Assembly (NCBI RefSeq): GCF_019134595.1
Contig: NZ_CP077770.1
Coordinates: 2,538,501 to 2,602,500, forward strand
Reading direction: 5' to 3'
DNA length: 64,000 nucleotides
Origin: Pseudoalteromonas shioyasakiensis
GTDB taxonomy: Bacteria > Pseudomonadota > Gammaproteobacteria > Enterobacterales > Alteromonadaceae
In this document: positions 27,287 to 36,632 of the stretch, piece after piece
Numbering within the stretch: the stretch's first letter is position 1
How the letters are laid out: each line of letters starts with the position of its first letter
The notes under the pieces: generated by a model
Told to the model about the DNA's origin: nothing
The model's database searches: none
Seen by the model: the letters and a program-made list of their open reading frames with translations, nothing else
Translations under genes and position numbers: made by a program

Positions 27287-28867
27287 TTAATTAGTCGGGT
27301 ACTTGGTCCATTCCCCGCCATCTAATTGGATGTAAGGCTGCCCTTTTATATACATCATTACCGTATCTTCATTCTCGGCGACCTTGGCTGAGGTTGGTAA
27401 ATTATCAAGCACGCGGTTAATGGGGGCTTTTCCTGCGAACAGGTCGAGCTTCATCGTATTGTTGATTAACTCTGACAGTGAAAAATAACTCATTGTTTCA
27501 TCGACGACATTAAGCCCATCATGCTTTATATCAGGGCCGATAAATTTAACCGCTGTTGGCACTGAAACTATTGAAGGGCTCGGAATTTCGCGCAAACCAG
27601 AGAATTGTAGTTTATCACCCTTTAAGGCAGCCCCATGTTCCGGCACAACCACCAGCATTACATTTCGACCTTGCGCTTTTAACTCAGTTATAAACTTATC
27701 AATGTCATTAAATAAGCGCTGTTGTCTAAGCGGGTAGCTTTCAAAACTATTCATACGTTCACGACCAGCAAGTTGATTGCCATCATGTAAGCTAATGGTG
27801 TTGTAATAAAGAGCCCTAGGCTGCTGACTTGTACCTTGTTTTTTCAACCAGTTAGTGAGTATATCCGCATCAGAATAAATCGGTTTGCCATCAAACCCAT
27901 ACTGCGCAGCACTAAATTGGCTAAAATCCAGTTTTGGTACAGAGACACCACCGTATTGCCTGATCAAACCTATAAAGTCATCAAAATGTCCATCGTGGTT
28001 AAGAGCCACACTGGTTTTATAGCCAAGCTCAGCAAGATTAGTGAATAGCTGGCATTGCTCATCAACAGGTTTAAATAGTTGCTCCTGACTTGTTTGCCCA
28101 CAACTTGCTCGTAATAAACGAATTGCCGCAGGGCCACTGTACGAAGTAGCTGAGTTAAATTGACTAAATAAAATATCAAAATTAGCAAATAAGTTACGTG
28201 GCTCAACACCAATTGCATTTAAGTCAGCCGTTGCTAGAGAGCAAATATTCAGCACAACAACATCAAATGGTTGACCATTAAATACGTCAGGAAACTGGCT
28301 TTGTAGTAAATTCTGTTGCTGGTAAAAGTCTTTTAACTGTTGATCTGGTGTCTTTTGTTTTGCTGTATCAGACACTAAAACGGGTACTTGTTTTTTTGTA
28401 GTTTGGCTATTGCTTGCAACTTGCGTTGTAACCTCACCACTCGTAACAGCCCCACCTAACCAAAACGCATACATAAAGCCAATTATTGAAATACTGGTGT
28501 AACGCAACCACTTCACAGTAAACCAATAAAAAACCACTAAAGCGAAAAGCGCAAAAATCATATCGAGGCTAATAACGCGCGCAGTGATCTCAAAAAAGTA
28601 GCCGATGCTAAAGTCTTGTACATTGCCAGCTTGCTTGGTGAGTCTAGAGATCGGGGGCAACCAGGAGTCGTGATACAACAAGACCACACCTACCATCACA
28701 CTCATAGCGTGTTTGATACGAGACAACCAAACATGTTGAAAAGAGATAGCTAGAAAAGCAAAAAATGCTAAGTTTGCAAATAAATCAAAAGAAATATCAC
28801 CTCGGCTATACAGAACAAACTTAACTAAAAAGTATAAATTCCAAATACCTAATCCTGAAAGCCTCAC
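27287..28867 (-). CDS. bcsG: BcsG, cellulose phosphoethanolamine transferase
   Basis: A 526-residue protein with four to five N-terminal membrane segments (to about 140) and a periplasmic alkaline-phosphatase-like domain. The 'VVLNICSL' segment (C209-S210) holds the zinc-ligand and nucleophile region of BcsG, and 'VVPEHGAAL' is a later metal-site segment. BcsG moves phosphoethanolamine from phosphatidylethanolamine onto nascent cellulose in the periplasm. It starts at GTG, and that GTGA overlaps the bcsF stop. Third gene of the minus-strand bcsE-bcsF-bcsG unit, as in E. coli. Confidence 0.93.
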   Translation of the reverse strand: MRLSGLGIWNLYFLVKFVLYSRGDISFDLFANLAFFAFLAISFQHVWLSRIKHAMSVMVGVVLLYHDSWLPPISRLTKQAGNVQDFSIGYFFEITARVISLDMIFALFALVVFYWFTVKWLRYTSISIIGFMYAFWLGGAVTSGEVTTQVASNSQTTKKQVPVLVSDTAKQKTPDQQLKDFYQQQNLLQSQFPDVFNGQPFDVVVLNICSLATADLNAIGVEPRNLFANFDILFSQFNSATSYSGPAAIRLLRASCGQTSQEQLFKPVDEQCQLFTNLAELGYKTSVALNHDGHFDDFIGLIRQYGGVSVPKLDFSQFSAAQYGFDGKPIYSDADILTNWLKKQGTSQQPRALYYNTISLHDGNQLAGRERMNSFESYPLRQQRLFNDIDKFITELKAQGRNVMLVVVPEHGAALKGDKLQFSGLREIPSPSIVSVPTAVKFIGPDIKHDGLNVVDETMSYFSLSELINNTMKLDLFAGKAPINRVLDNLPTSAKVAENEDTVMMYIKGQPYIQLDGGEWTKYPTN

Positions 28868-29040
28868 TTGTTATCCTTCTTATGTCGTTTTGGTGTATAG
28901 GGCGTTAATAATACATGCCTAAATGTTAGTTTTCGGTAGAGCACGACTGCTTTATTAAACAATACCTTACCTGTATTACTCAGCAAAATACCGATTAACA
29001 TTGCAATGATAAAAGTAATAAAAAACTGATTTAAGCTCAT
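28864..29040 (-). CDS. bcsF: BcsF, small membrane protein of the cellulose complex
   Basis: A 58-codon gene lying exactly between bcsE and bcsG, with 4-base overlaps at both ends (ATGA with bcsE, GTGA with bcsG). The product has one N-terminal membrane segment (about residues 6-20) and a basic tail ending HVLLTPYTPKRHKKDNK, like E. coli BcsF with its membrane helix and positively charged tail. BcsF recruits BcsE to the inner membrane and links it to BcsG. Length, position and topology together make this secure although sequence identity is low. Confidence 0.85.
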   Translation of the reverse strand: MSLNQFFITFIIAMLIGILLSNTGKVLFNKAVVLYRKLTFRHVLLTPYTPKRHKKDNK

Positions 29041-30668
29041 GATAGCTCACCTTTTAAGGTCACCTTTATTGGCTCAGATATAGGTCGAATCACTTTTTTG
29101 AATTCCGGTGTCTCTGTATTTAAATTTGCAATATCTGCTGTTTTTGTATCAAAAATATAACTTACATTTTCTTGTAACTGCTGGGTAAAGTCAGTTATTT
29201 CAGTATTAGCAAAATGACGTTGCATGCGGCGACATTCTTGCTGAATATAAAAATGATCAGCAATGACATTTTTTGACATAAAAAAGTCGCTTACCTGTAA
29301 TTTAAATAAATGTTTAATCGCACTTTCCACATCGTGCTCTCGACAAGCATGTAGATAAAGGTAAACCGTGCCATCAGCAAAACTAAAAATATCCCCTTCG
29401 CGTTTTACATGAAATAAATGTAATGGGTGTATGGCATCAATACGCGGTAAAAGCTGCAACATAACAAGCACGCCACTTACACCCAGATTGGCGGCAGAGT
29501 CACTATGTTTAGCAACCTGCTGCACGAACTTATCTGGAGGCAAATAACCTTTAGCTAATACATTTTCACTGTATTTTAGAACATCATCAATTGATTTCGG
29601 AAGAGGCCTTGAAAACTGAAACCCTTGAATTGACTGAATTTGTGACAGTAAACGCGAAGGCTCAGAATAACTATATAAAATAAGGTTAACCCCTAAAGTT
29701 AAAAATAAGCACTCGTCCTGATGACGAATAATACCATCAACATTTTGAATTACTAATTTCAGTCGGCGACCACATTTCTTGCGAAGAGAGAAACAATCTT
29801 TGGCTAACGCTTTTAAATCAGTGTATCGGGTAACAGCAAAAACTAACGTCGCTGATTTTTTAGTAAGCCCTTTAGAAAAAAGAGCATCATTATCGTCAAT
29901 TATTTTATAAAACACAGGTAGCTTTGTACCCTCAGGTACAGCACTGCGAGTTAGCCATACCTCGTCTTCATCAAAGTCTTGCTCCGTTGCTTGCGACTTG
30001 TCATCTGCCTCTTGCTCTACCTCAACTAATGCAAGTTGACCATCATGAAGCTGTAAATTAACCGAGCGCCCAGCAATAACTCCTTCTTTATGACACCAAT
30101 AATCATACTCAAGAGTGCGAATTGATGCCTCTTGAGTTATATAAATAAGGCCACCAAAGAAACGGCTTAAGGCTAATAGCTGACGCCTCAATTCACTGAC
30201 ATAAGCACCTGACATTAAAAACACTAAAGTGACATTTTTTGATTGTGACAAAGCAACATAGAGCTTGAGTTTTTCACCAAGCTGCTGTTCGCTCAAAGAG
30301 ACTAAATGTTCTGAATCGACATGCACAATAACCGTACTGTTTTTCAGTTGCTCATACTGTTTTATTTCGTTAATAACACCACGGGAAAAATGCAAACTTT
30401 TTGATACATTTTCATTATGATGTAAATGGAAAGGACGTAGTACCCCTTGTTCAAACAAGGTAAATAATAACTCGCTCCCCTCTCCTTCGAAAAACAAATC
30501 GACTTGTTCAGAAAGCAAAAAAACCGAGTCTTTATGATTGGTTAAAAGATGCCTTGTTAACTCTAATAGCTGATTATCTAGCGGGGCAAGTAAAGCATAG
30601 TTTGCGCCTCGCATTAGCTCAGAGAAAGCTCCGTTTAGTCCTGTAATATTTAAATGAGGCACCAACAA
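29037..30668 (-). CDS. bcsE: BcsE, cyclic-di-GMP-binding cellulose synthesis regulator
   Basis: A 543-residue soluble protein, close to E. coli BcsE in length (about 523). The N-terminal half looks like a degenerate RecA-type domain (for example 'SEQQLGEKLKLYVALSQSKNVTLVFLMSG'), and the middle contains 'VDGIIRHQDECLFLTLGVNLIL' (about 310-330), matching the GIL-type region that binds cyclic-di-GMP; RHQD at 315-318 is a possible RxxD contact. BcsE raises cellulose output by bringing the dinucleotide to the synthase. First gene of the bcsEFG unit and divergent from bcsR. Confidence 0.88.
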   Translation of the reverse strand: MLVPHLNITGLNGAFSELMRGANYALLAPLDNQLLELTRHLLTNHKDSVFLLSEQVDLFFEGEGSELLFTLFEQGVLRPFHLHHNENVSKSLHFSRGVINEIKQYEQLKNSTVIVHVDSEHLVSLSEQQLGEKLKLYVALSQSKNVTLVFLMSGAYVSELRRQLLALSRFFGGLIYITQEASIRTLEYDYWCHKEGVIAGRSVNLQLHDGQLALVEVEQEADDKSQATEQDFDEDEVWLTRSAVPEGTKLPVFYKIIDDNDALFSKGLTKKSATLVFAVTRYTDLKALAKDCFSLRKKCGRRLKLVIQNVDGIIRHQDECLFLTLGVNLILYSYSEPSRLLSQIQSIQGFQFSRPLPKSIDDVLKYSENVLAKGYLPPDKFVQQVAKHSDSAANLGVSGVLVMLQLLPRIDAIHPLHLFHVKREGDIFSFADGTVYLYLHACREHDVESAIKHLFKLQVSDFFMSKNVIADHFYIQQECRRMQRHFANTEITDFTQQLQENVSYIFDTKTADIANLNTETPEFKKVIRPISEPIKVTLKGELS

Positions 30669-30783
30669 ACCCTTAAAAAAGATACTTTAGTACTAGTTTT
30701 AAACGCTATTCTATATATAATGCAGATTATGTCCATGGATCGTGAACATTTTTAAGCTTATTTTTCTCATTACGGTTTTTAAA
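30669..30783. promoter_or_regulatory. Divergent bcsE / bcsR promoter region
   Basis: The 115-base spacer must drive both halves of the cellulose locus. On the plus strand a perfect TATAAT lies at 30716-30721; no strong -35 is seen at the right spacing. No clear operator was found. Confidence 0.45.
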
Positions 30784-31011
30784 ATGAATAACTTTGCAGT
30801 AAAAAAATCAAATACCCTAACTCAATACGACATTGACGAGCTAATACGTCAGTTTGGTGGCAAAGAAACAGATTATGTCGAAATAGTTGATGTAGAAAAA
30901 AATCGTAAAACGATTAAAAAGTACCCTTTGCTTAACGATATCGCATTAGCAACAACACAAACACAGAGCACGAAAAAAGTTAACAAAAACGCAATAAAGA
31001 ATCATAAATGA
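30784..31011 (+). CDS. bcsR: BcsR (YhjR family) cellulose synthase accessory protein
   Basis: A 75-residue protein. The frame extends upstream to a GTG at 30742, but the ATG at 30784 gives a length near that of BcsR (62 in E. coli). The core 'DELIRQFGGKETDYVEI ... IKKYPLLNDIA' matches the BcsR pattern of an F-x-x-P/G-x-x-D-Y motif followed by a W/Y-P-L-L motif. BcsR stabilises BcsQ and the BcsA-BcsB complex. Its end overlaps the bcsQ start by four bases. Confidence 0.85.
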   Translation: MNNFAVKKSNTLTQYDIDELIRQFGGKETDYVEIVDVEKNRKTIKKYPLLNDIALATTQTQSTKKVNKNAIKNHK

Positions 31012-31730
31012 AGCGAATTTTTATAAAAGGAATTAAAGGTGGCACTGGTACAACATCTATTGTGGCCAACCTTGCTTGTGCTTTGAGAAAATCAAATGTG
31101 CCTGTGTATGCCATCGATTTAGATCCAAAAGGCGACTTAGGCCTACACCTTGGTCTTGCTTGGGAGCATCAGCTAGGCTGGAGTGATTACCCAAACTTTG
31201 CCTCTGCATGTGAGCAGTTTCACCAAGATAACGACGGCGTAAAGTTTTTACCCTATGGCAGCCGTTCGAACTTAGGGTTAGACTTTTCAAGCATTATAGA
31301 GAGTTGTCAGCAGCTTAATGACAGCGATGACAGCTGGTTTTTATTTGACTGCCCAGCCCATGTTGATGTGCACCGCTATTCACTAAATGAAGACGATATA
31401 TTCCTTGAGATTATTAATTGTGATGCTATTTGTCACAGTTTTGCGTTCAAACGTTTAAACACGCTTAAGCAGGCTGAATCATCTTGGCAGCATTATTTTT
31501 TAACCAATAAATATAATTCAGCCTCTGAGCTTGAATCAGATTTATTGCAGCTTTGGCAAACTGAATTACCATTAATTGCACCTTTATATATCAACAAAGA
31601 TGAAGTCATCAAAGAAGCAACTGCATTTAGAAATGTGGCAATTAACTGTGCTCCATACAGTGTTGCTAATGATGACTTTGAAACGCTAGCCGGTTGGCTT
31701 GTAAGCCGCGCGAGTCAGAATGACCAATAG
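31008..31730 (+). CDS. bcsQ: BcsQ, ParA/MinD-like ATPase of cellulose synthesis
   Basis: A 240-residue SIMIBI ATPase. The P-loop reads KGGTGTTS, with T in place of the usual lysine-T pair; E. coli BcsQ has a similar GGVGTTT form, so this is normal for the family. 'YAIDLDPKGDLG' and 'WFLFDCPA' follow. BcsQ acts at the cytoplasmic face with BcsR and BcsE and is needed for cellulose secretion at the pole. It overlaps both neighbours. Confidence 0.93.
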   Translation: MKRIFIKGIKGGTGTTSIVANLACALRKSNVPVYAIDLDPKGDLGLHLGLAWEHQLGWSDYPNFASACEQFHQDNDGVKFLPYGSRSNLGLDFSSIIESCQQLNDSDDSWFLFDCPAHVDVHRYSLNEDDIFLEIINCDAICHSFAFKRLNTLKQAESSWQHYFLTNKYNSASELESDLLQLWQTELPLIAPLYINKDEVIKEATAFRNVAINCAPYSVANDDFETLAGWLVSRASQNDQ

Positions 31731-34386
31731 CATCCATTCACTCGGTGTTTCGCACCGACTACTTAAAGGTATTTTAGGGTTGTTTTTAACGAAGCAACTT
31801 GTCCGCTTCGTATTTATAAAATTTTATAGTTATTACAACCAACACAAAATGAGCCTATTGGGAGCGATTTTACTCCCCTTCTTTGTGCTTTTTTTGTCAT
31901 TGTTTATTAAATTAGATAACAATAAAAAACGTGAGTTAAAGCTTAAACTTAAACGCTTGTATCCTCATGTTTCTCAACCAGTACTTACACCAAGCAATTG
32001 CATTCGGATTGCATTGCAAAGTGTGTACCTTGCGCTATTCAATACCACCACAACCTCACAGCAACATATCGCCGTTGAGCAGCGTAAATCTTGGCGTAAA
32101 ATCACGCGTTCAGCTCGCTTATTGAGACTGGCAGACAGTAAACTAGTACGCTCTTTTAAAGGGCTTTGGTTAGTTGCTAGAAAGCAAACAAAAACTAAAT
32201 CATATAAAGCAGTGAGTCGCTCTCCACTTTGGAGAAACAGCACCTTAAAGGTCGCTTTTTTCACTCTCATTATTTTTGCGGTGGCTATATTTGTAACCGT
32301 GCCATTTAGTATTGAAGCACAAGCAGTGTTCATTAGTTTAATTTTGGTTGTTGCTTATTCTCTAAGGCGGGTTGAAGGGAAAATGGCCACTATTGTGATG
32401 ATCACCCTTTCTGTTACAACCTCTACACGTTATCTATGGTGGCGCTACACTGACACTCTTAACTGGGGTGACCCTTTAGCCCTTACCCTAGGGATTGGTT
32501 TGCTGCTTGCTGAAAGTTACGCTTGGTTAGTTCTAATATTAGGTTTTTTCCAAACCATCAATCCATTAAATCGTAAACCGATCGCGTTAGAAAAAGACAC
32601 AGCAAACTGGCCAACAGTTGATATTTATATTCCTACTTATAATGAGCCGCTTGATGTTGTGAAGCCAACAACAATCGCCGCGCAAAGTATTGATTGGCCT
32701 GCAGATAAGCTTAACATTTATATTTTAGATGATGGTAAGCGCCCTGAATTTGCCGAATTCGCAAAGCAAATTGGTGTTGGTTATTTAACTCGCCCTGATA
32801 ACAAACACGCCAAAGCCGGTAACATGAACCATGCGATGAAAGTAACTAGTGGCGACTACATTGCTATTTTTGACTGTGACCATATCCCTGCTCGCTCATT
32901 CTTACAAATGACAATGGGGCAGTTCATCAATGACAGTAAAGTGTGTTTAGTACAAACACCTCACCACTTTTTTTCTGCCGATCCATTTGAGCGCAATCTC
33001 AAAAACCATCGGAAAATCCCAAATGAAAATATGTTGTTCTATGGCTTAATTCAAGATGGCAATGATATGTGGGATGCAACCTTCTTTTGTGGTTCGTGTG
33101 CTGTTTTAAGGCGCAGTGCCCTTGAAGAAATTGGTGGTTTTGCCGTAGAAACCGTCACTGAAGATGCCCACACCGCGCTAAGAATGCAGCGCGCTGGCTA
33201 CAAAACAACATATATTAATATTCCACAAGCCGCCGGCCTGGCTACAGATAGTTTATCTGCCCACGTTGGTCAACGTATTCGCTGGGCACGCGGCATGGCA
33301 CAAATATTCCGATTAGATAACCCGCTGTTTGGTAAGGGCCTAAATATCGCGCAGCGCTTGTGCTATTTAAACGCTATGTTGCACTTTTTATCGGGTATAC
33401 CGCGTATTGTATTCTTAACAGCGCCACTGGCATTAATTTATTTCAATGCGCAAATTATCTATGCGCCGTTTGTTGCCATCTTTCTTTATATTGTGCCAAC
33501 CCTATTACAGGTAAAAATAACCAACTCCAGAATTCAAGGTAAATACCGCTATTCGTTTTGGGGCGAAGTTTATGAGTCTGTACTTGCTTGGTATATTTTA
33601 AAACCCACCACAGTTGCGCTTATCAACCCGAATAAAGGCAAATTTAACGTGACTGAAAAAGGCGGTTTAAACAAGCAAGATCACTACGATTGGACGATTT
33701 CAAAGCCTTATATAATCTTGTTACTTGTTAACGTTTTGGGAATGACCTACGGCGTGTTTAGATTGCTCTTCGGCGATAGTTCACAAATAGGTGTACTCGT
33801 CATTAGCATGCTGTGGGCAAGCTATAACGTGATAATTTTGGGTGCAGCTGTCGCTGTTGCCGCTGAAGCCAAACAAGTACGTAGCTCACACCGCATTAAA
33901 GCAAATTTCCCTGCTGCTATTCGCCTTGCTAATGGCCGTACCATTAAAGTGAAAATTACGGACTACTCAAATAATGGTGTTGGCCTTGAAACTGACCATA
34001 ATCACCTTTGCCGTGTAAATGATAAAGTCGAGCTGCTCATGAGCCGTGGCTTGAAGCAGTTTTCATTCCCAACTTATATCTGTAACACCCGCGATAAGCA
34101 GCTGGGTCTTACCCTCAGAGATTTAGATTTAGAAAAACAAAAAGCCTTTATCCAATGCACTTTCTCACGTGCTGATGCTTGGCTTGATTGGCAAGAAAAC
34201 TTTAAACACGACAAGCCTTCATACAGCTTTTCTCACGTTTTTTATACCAGTCTAAGAGGCTTTAAGAACTTGATTTTCCATGCCCCAAGTGAATTAAGAC
34301 CAGCGATTGCGTTTGCATCAAGAGTCTTGTACTTTGTGGCGTCGTTATTACCCAAAAAACCAACAAAAGTACTAAAAACATCATGA
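31720..34386 (+). CDS. bcsA: BcsA, cellulose synthase catalytic subunit with PilZ domain
   Basis: An 888-residue inner-membrane GT2 enzyme that polymerises UDP-glucose and threads the chain outward. Catalytic motifs are complete: D337-D338 (LDDG), D385-C-D387, T480-E-D482 and Q518-R-I-R-W522. The PilZ domain has R721-S-S-H-R725 and D748-Y-S-N-N-G753, so cyclic-di-GMP activation is expected. An N-terminal extension of about 150 residues with its own membrane segment is like the E. coli protein (872 residues). Confidence 0.97.
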   Translation: MTNSIHSLGVSHRLLKGILGLFLTKQLVRFVFIKFYSYYNQHKMSLLGAILLPFFVLFLSLFIKLDNNKKRELKLKLKRLYPHVSQPVLTPSNCIRIALQSVYLALFNTTTTSQQHIAVEQRKSWRKITRSARLLRLADSKLVRSFKGLWLVARKQTKTKSYKAVSRSPLWRNSTLKVAFFTLIIFAVAIFVTVPFSIEAQAVFISLILVVAYSLRRVEGKMATIVMITLSVTTSTRYLWWRYTDTLNWGDPLALTLGIGLLLAESYAWLVLILGFFQTINPLNRKPIALEKDTANWPTVDIYIPTYNEPLDVVKPTTIAAQSIDWPADKLNIYILDDGKRPEFAEFAKQIGVGYLTRPDNKHAKAGNMNHAMKVTSGDYIAIFDCDHIPARSFLQMTMGQFINDSKVCLVQTPHHFFSADPFERNLKNHRKIPNENMLFYGLIQDGNDMWDATFFCGSCAVLRRSALEEIGGFAVETVTEDAHTALRMQRAGYKTTYINIPQAAGLATDSLSAHVGQRIRWARGMAQIFRLDNPLFGKGLNIAQRLCYLNAMLHFLSGIPRIVFLTAPLALIYFNAQIIYAPFVAIFLYIVPTLLQVKITNSRIQGKYRYSFWGEVYESVLAWYILKPTTVALINPNKGKFNVTEKGGLNKQDHYDWTISKPYIILLLVNVLGMTYGVFRLLFGDSSQIGVLVISMLWASYNVIILGAAVAVAAEAKQVRSSHRIKANFPAAIRLANGRTIKVKITDYSNNGVGLETDHNHLCRVNDKVELLMSRGLKQFSFPTYICNTRDKQLGLTLRDLDLEKQKAFIQCTFSRADAWLDWQENFKHDKPSYSFSHVFYTSLRGFKNLIFHAPSELRPAIAFASRVLYFVASLLPKKPTKVLKTS

Positions 34387-36632
34387 TAAAAACTCTTTTA
34401 ACCTTGTTATTAGCTGTTAGCACACTCGGCATATCTGGCTGGGCGATAAGTGCTGAGCCTCTTTCTAATAAAGCAATTTTTGATGATGGTTATCCTGAGC
34501 AAGCGCCAATCGAAAGCATGACGCTAAGCTTTGAAAAGCTTGGTTTAAGCAAATTCAAACTTGATGGTGTGAGCAATAGTACCCGTGTTGATTTTACAAA
34601 CCGCCTCGATAAATTAGGGAAAAAGCTAACCCTCGATTTTTCTTACACAACCTCGCCATCTCTCATTGGTCGTGTGTCACATTTGAAAATTTTCTTAAAT
34701 GAAAACCTTGTCACTGTATTACCTATCGATGACAAGGCAACACTAATTGGCACAGTCTCTGAGCGAAGCATTGCGCTTAACCCTAAGCTAATCAAAGACT
34801 TTAACCAAATTCGCTTCGAACTAGTCGGTTTTTACGATCTGGTTTGTCAGGATGACTATAGTAAAACAATATGGGCCGAGCTTAGTAAAAGCAGCCGTAT
34901 TTCTATTGACCGTCAGTCACTGGCTCTTGAGAGCTTACTTGAGTATTTCCCTGCACCATTTTTTGATTCGCGAGATTACAACAAGGTCAATTTACCATTT
35001 GTGTTTGCATCACAACCTGATGAAAACACACTCGAAGCAGCAGCTGCACTATCAAGCTTTTTTGGCGCACAAGCAAAATGGCGCAAAGCACAGTTCCCTG
35101 TGCAAATTAATGCAACACCAACAGAACATAGTGTCGTATTCGCAACAAACGACAACAAGCCTGATTTTTTATTGAATTACCCTGATGTTGAAAAGCCGAC
35201 TGTAGAAATTATCAGCAGTCCGACTCAGCGCTACGCCAAAGTACTGCTTGTTTTAGGTAAAGACACAGCACAATTGAAAGAAGCCGTAGTTGGTTTAGTC
35301 TTTGGCTATAAAGTAATGACGGGTCGCAGTGCAACAATTGATGCCATTAGCAACTTACCACTTCGAGAAGCTTACGATGCGCCACTGTGGGTGCGTTCAG
35401 ACCGCCCATTAAGCTTTGATGAATTTATTGAATACCCAACTCAGCTGCAATCGGAAGGCTATCGCGGTCTGCCTGTTCGGTTAGACTTACGTTTTGCACC
35501 AGATTTATTCACTTGGCGTGAAAATGGTATTCCTATTACCTTGAATTACCGCAACACACCTGTTGAGCAAAACATGTTATCGCGTTTGAACATGCTGATT
35601 AACGGCAAGTTTGTGGATGGTTTTATTCTTGATAACGAAGGCGGAAAAACGATTACAACAGATACCTTATTACCGCTTTTATCCGAGTTCAATCCAACCA
35701 AAACTCGTCAAGACTTTGAGCTAACAGGGTTAGATTTAACAACAAATAACCAGCTGACTTATGATTTTAATTTTGCAGTCGTAAAAACCGGTGAGTGTAG
35801 CGCCATTCCTGCCGGCGGTGAATTTGGTGCAATTGATGGCAGCTCTACCATTGATGTAAGTGACTTCCATCACTATATTGCCATGCCAAACCTACGCGCC
35901 TTTGCAAATGGCGGTTTCCCATTCACCAAATATGCCGATTTACACCAAAGCACGCTTGTAATGGAAGCTAACAGCTCAGTTAACGCGATTAGTTTATTGC
36001 TTAATTTCACAGGTCATTTGGGTGCCATAACAGGCTACCCAGCGCACCGTTTAGACATTCAATTTCCTAGTAACCAATTGGCGCTAAACGATAAAGACAT
36101 TATTATTATTGGTAAGCCTGACTCTTTCATAAACTCACTTGCCAAAGACAGCGCCCTCAGTGTGCTTATCAACAACAACCAACGCATTGTTGATCAAGCT
36201 ATCTATAATGGTGCCTACGACACAAAAGGCGCTGAAAAAATTAAAGTAAACATCAGCAGCATTGGTCGTTTAGCCGTGATGTCTGGGTTCCAGTCACCGT
36301 TTGATTCAGACCGTTCAGTGGTGTCTTTGATTGCCAGTAATGAAAATGCTTTTGCACTTCTCACTGATGCACTGCTCAATGATGATAAGACAGCTCAAAT
36401 AATGGGAAGCTCAGCCATCATCAATAACCAAGGCATCAAAACGATTAAAACCGATGAGCAGTATTTTGTCGGTCACGTACCTATTCATACTCTCATTTGG
36501 TTCCACTTTTCAGACCGCCCAGTCCTGTTAGCGATTCTGTCGCTACTAACCCTATTACTTATTTCATTTATGTTATGGCGAGTACTCGCGCTACTGACCA
36601 AAAAACGTTTATCTGAAGGAGATAAGGCATGA
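34383..36632 (+). CDS. bcsB: BcsB, periplasmic cellulose synthase subunit
   Basis: A 749-residue protein with an N-terminal signal sequence, two rounds of carbohydrate-binding-like and flavodoxin-like domains, and a C-terminal membrane anchor (about 715-735) that packs against BcsA. 'DYSKTIWAEL', 'FPFTKYADL' and 'HLGAITGYPAHRLDI' are typical BcsB segments. It guides the glucan across the periplasm. Overlaps bcsA and bcsZ by four bases each. Confidence 0.95.
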   Translation: MIKTLLTLLLAVSTLGISGWAISAEPLSNKAIFDDGYPEQAPIESMTLSFEKLGLSKFKLDGVSNSTRVDFTNRLDKLGKKLTLDFSYTTSPSLIGRVSHLKIFLNENLVTVLPIDDKATLIGTVSERSIALNPKLIKDFNQIRFELVGFYDLVCQDDYSKTIWAELSKSSRISIDRQSLALESLLEYFPAPFFDSRDYNKVNLPFVFASQPDENTLEAAAALSSFFGAQAKWRKAQFPVQINATPTEHSVVFATNDNKPDFLLNYPDVEKPTVEIISSPTQRYAKVLLVLGKDTAQLKEAVVGLVFGYKVMTGRSATIDAISNLPLREAYDAPLWVRSDRPLSFDEFIEYPTQLQSEGYRGLPVRLDLRFAPDLFTWRENGIPITLNYRNTPVEQNMLSRLNMLINGKFVDGFILDNEGGKTITTDTLLPLLSEFNPTKTRQDFELTGLDLTTNNQLTYDFNFAVVKTGECSAIPAGGEFGAIDGSSTIDVSDFHHYIAMPNLRAFANGGFPFTKYADLHQSTLVMEANSSVNAISLLLNFTGHLGAITGYPAHRLDIQFPSNQLALNDKDIIIIGKPDSFINSLAKDSALSVLINNNQRIVDQAIYNGAYDTKGAEKIKVNISSIGRLAVMSGFQSPFDSDRSVVSLIASNENAFALLTDALLNDDKTAQIMGSSAIINNQGIKTIKTDEQYFVGHVPIHTLIWFHFSDRPVLLAILSLLTLLLISFMLWRVLALLTKKRLSEGDKA

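Noticed and set aside
31008..31730. BcsQ P-loop lacking the usual lysine (KGGTGTTS) as a sign of a dead ATPase
   Set aside because: E. coli BcsQ has the same type of P-loop (GGVGTTT), so it is normal for the family.
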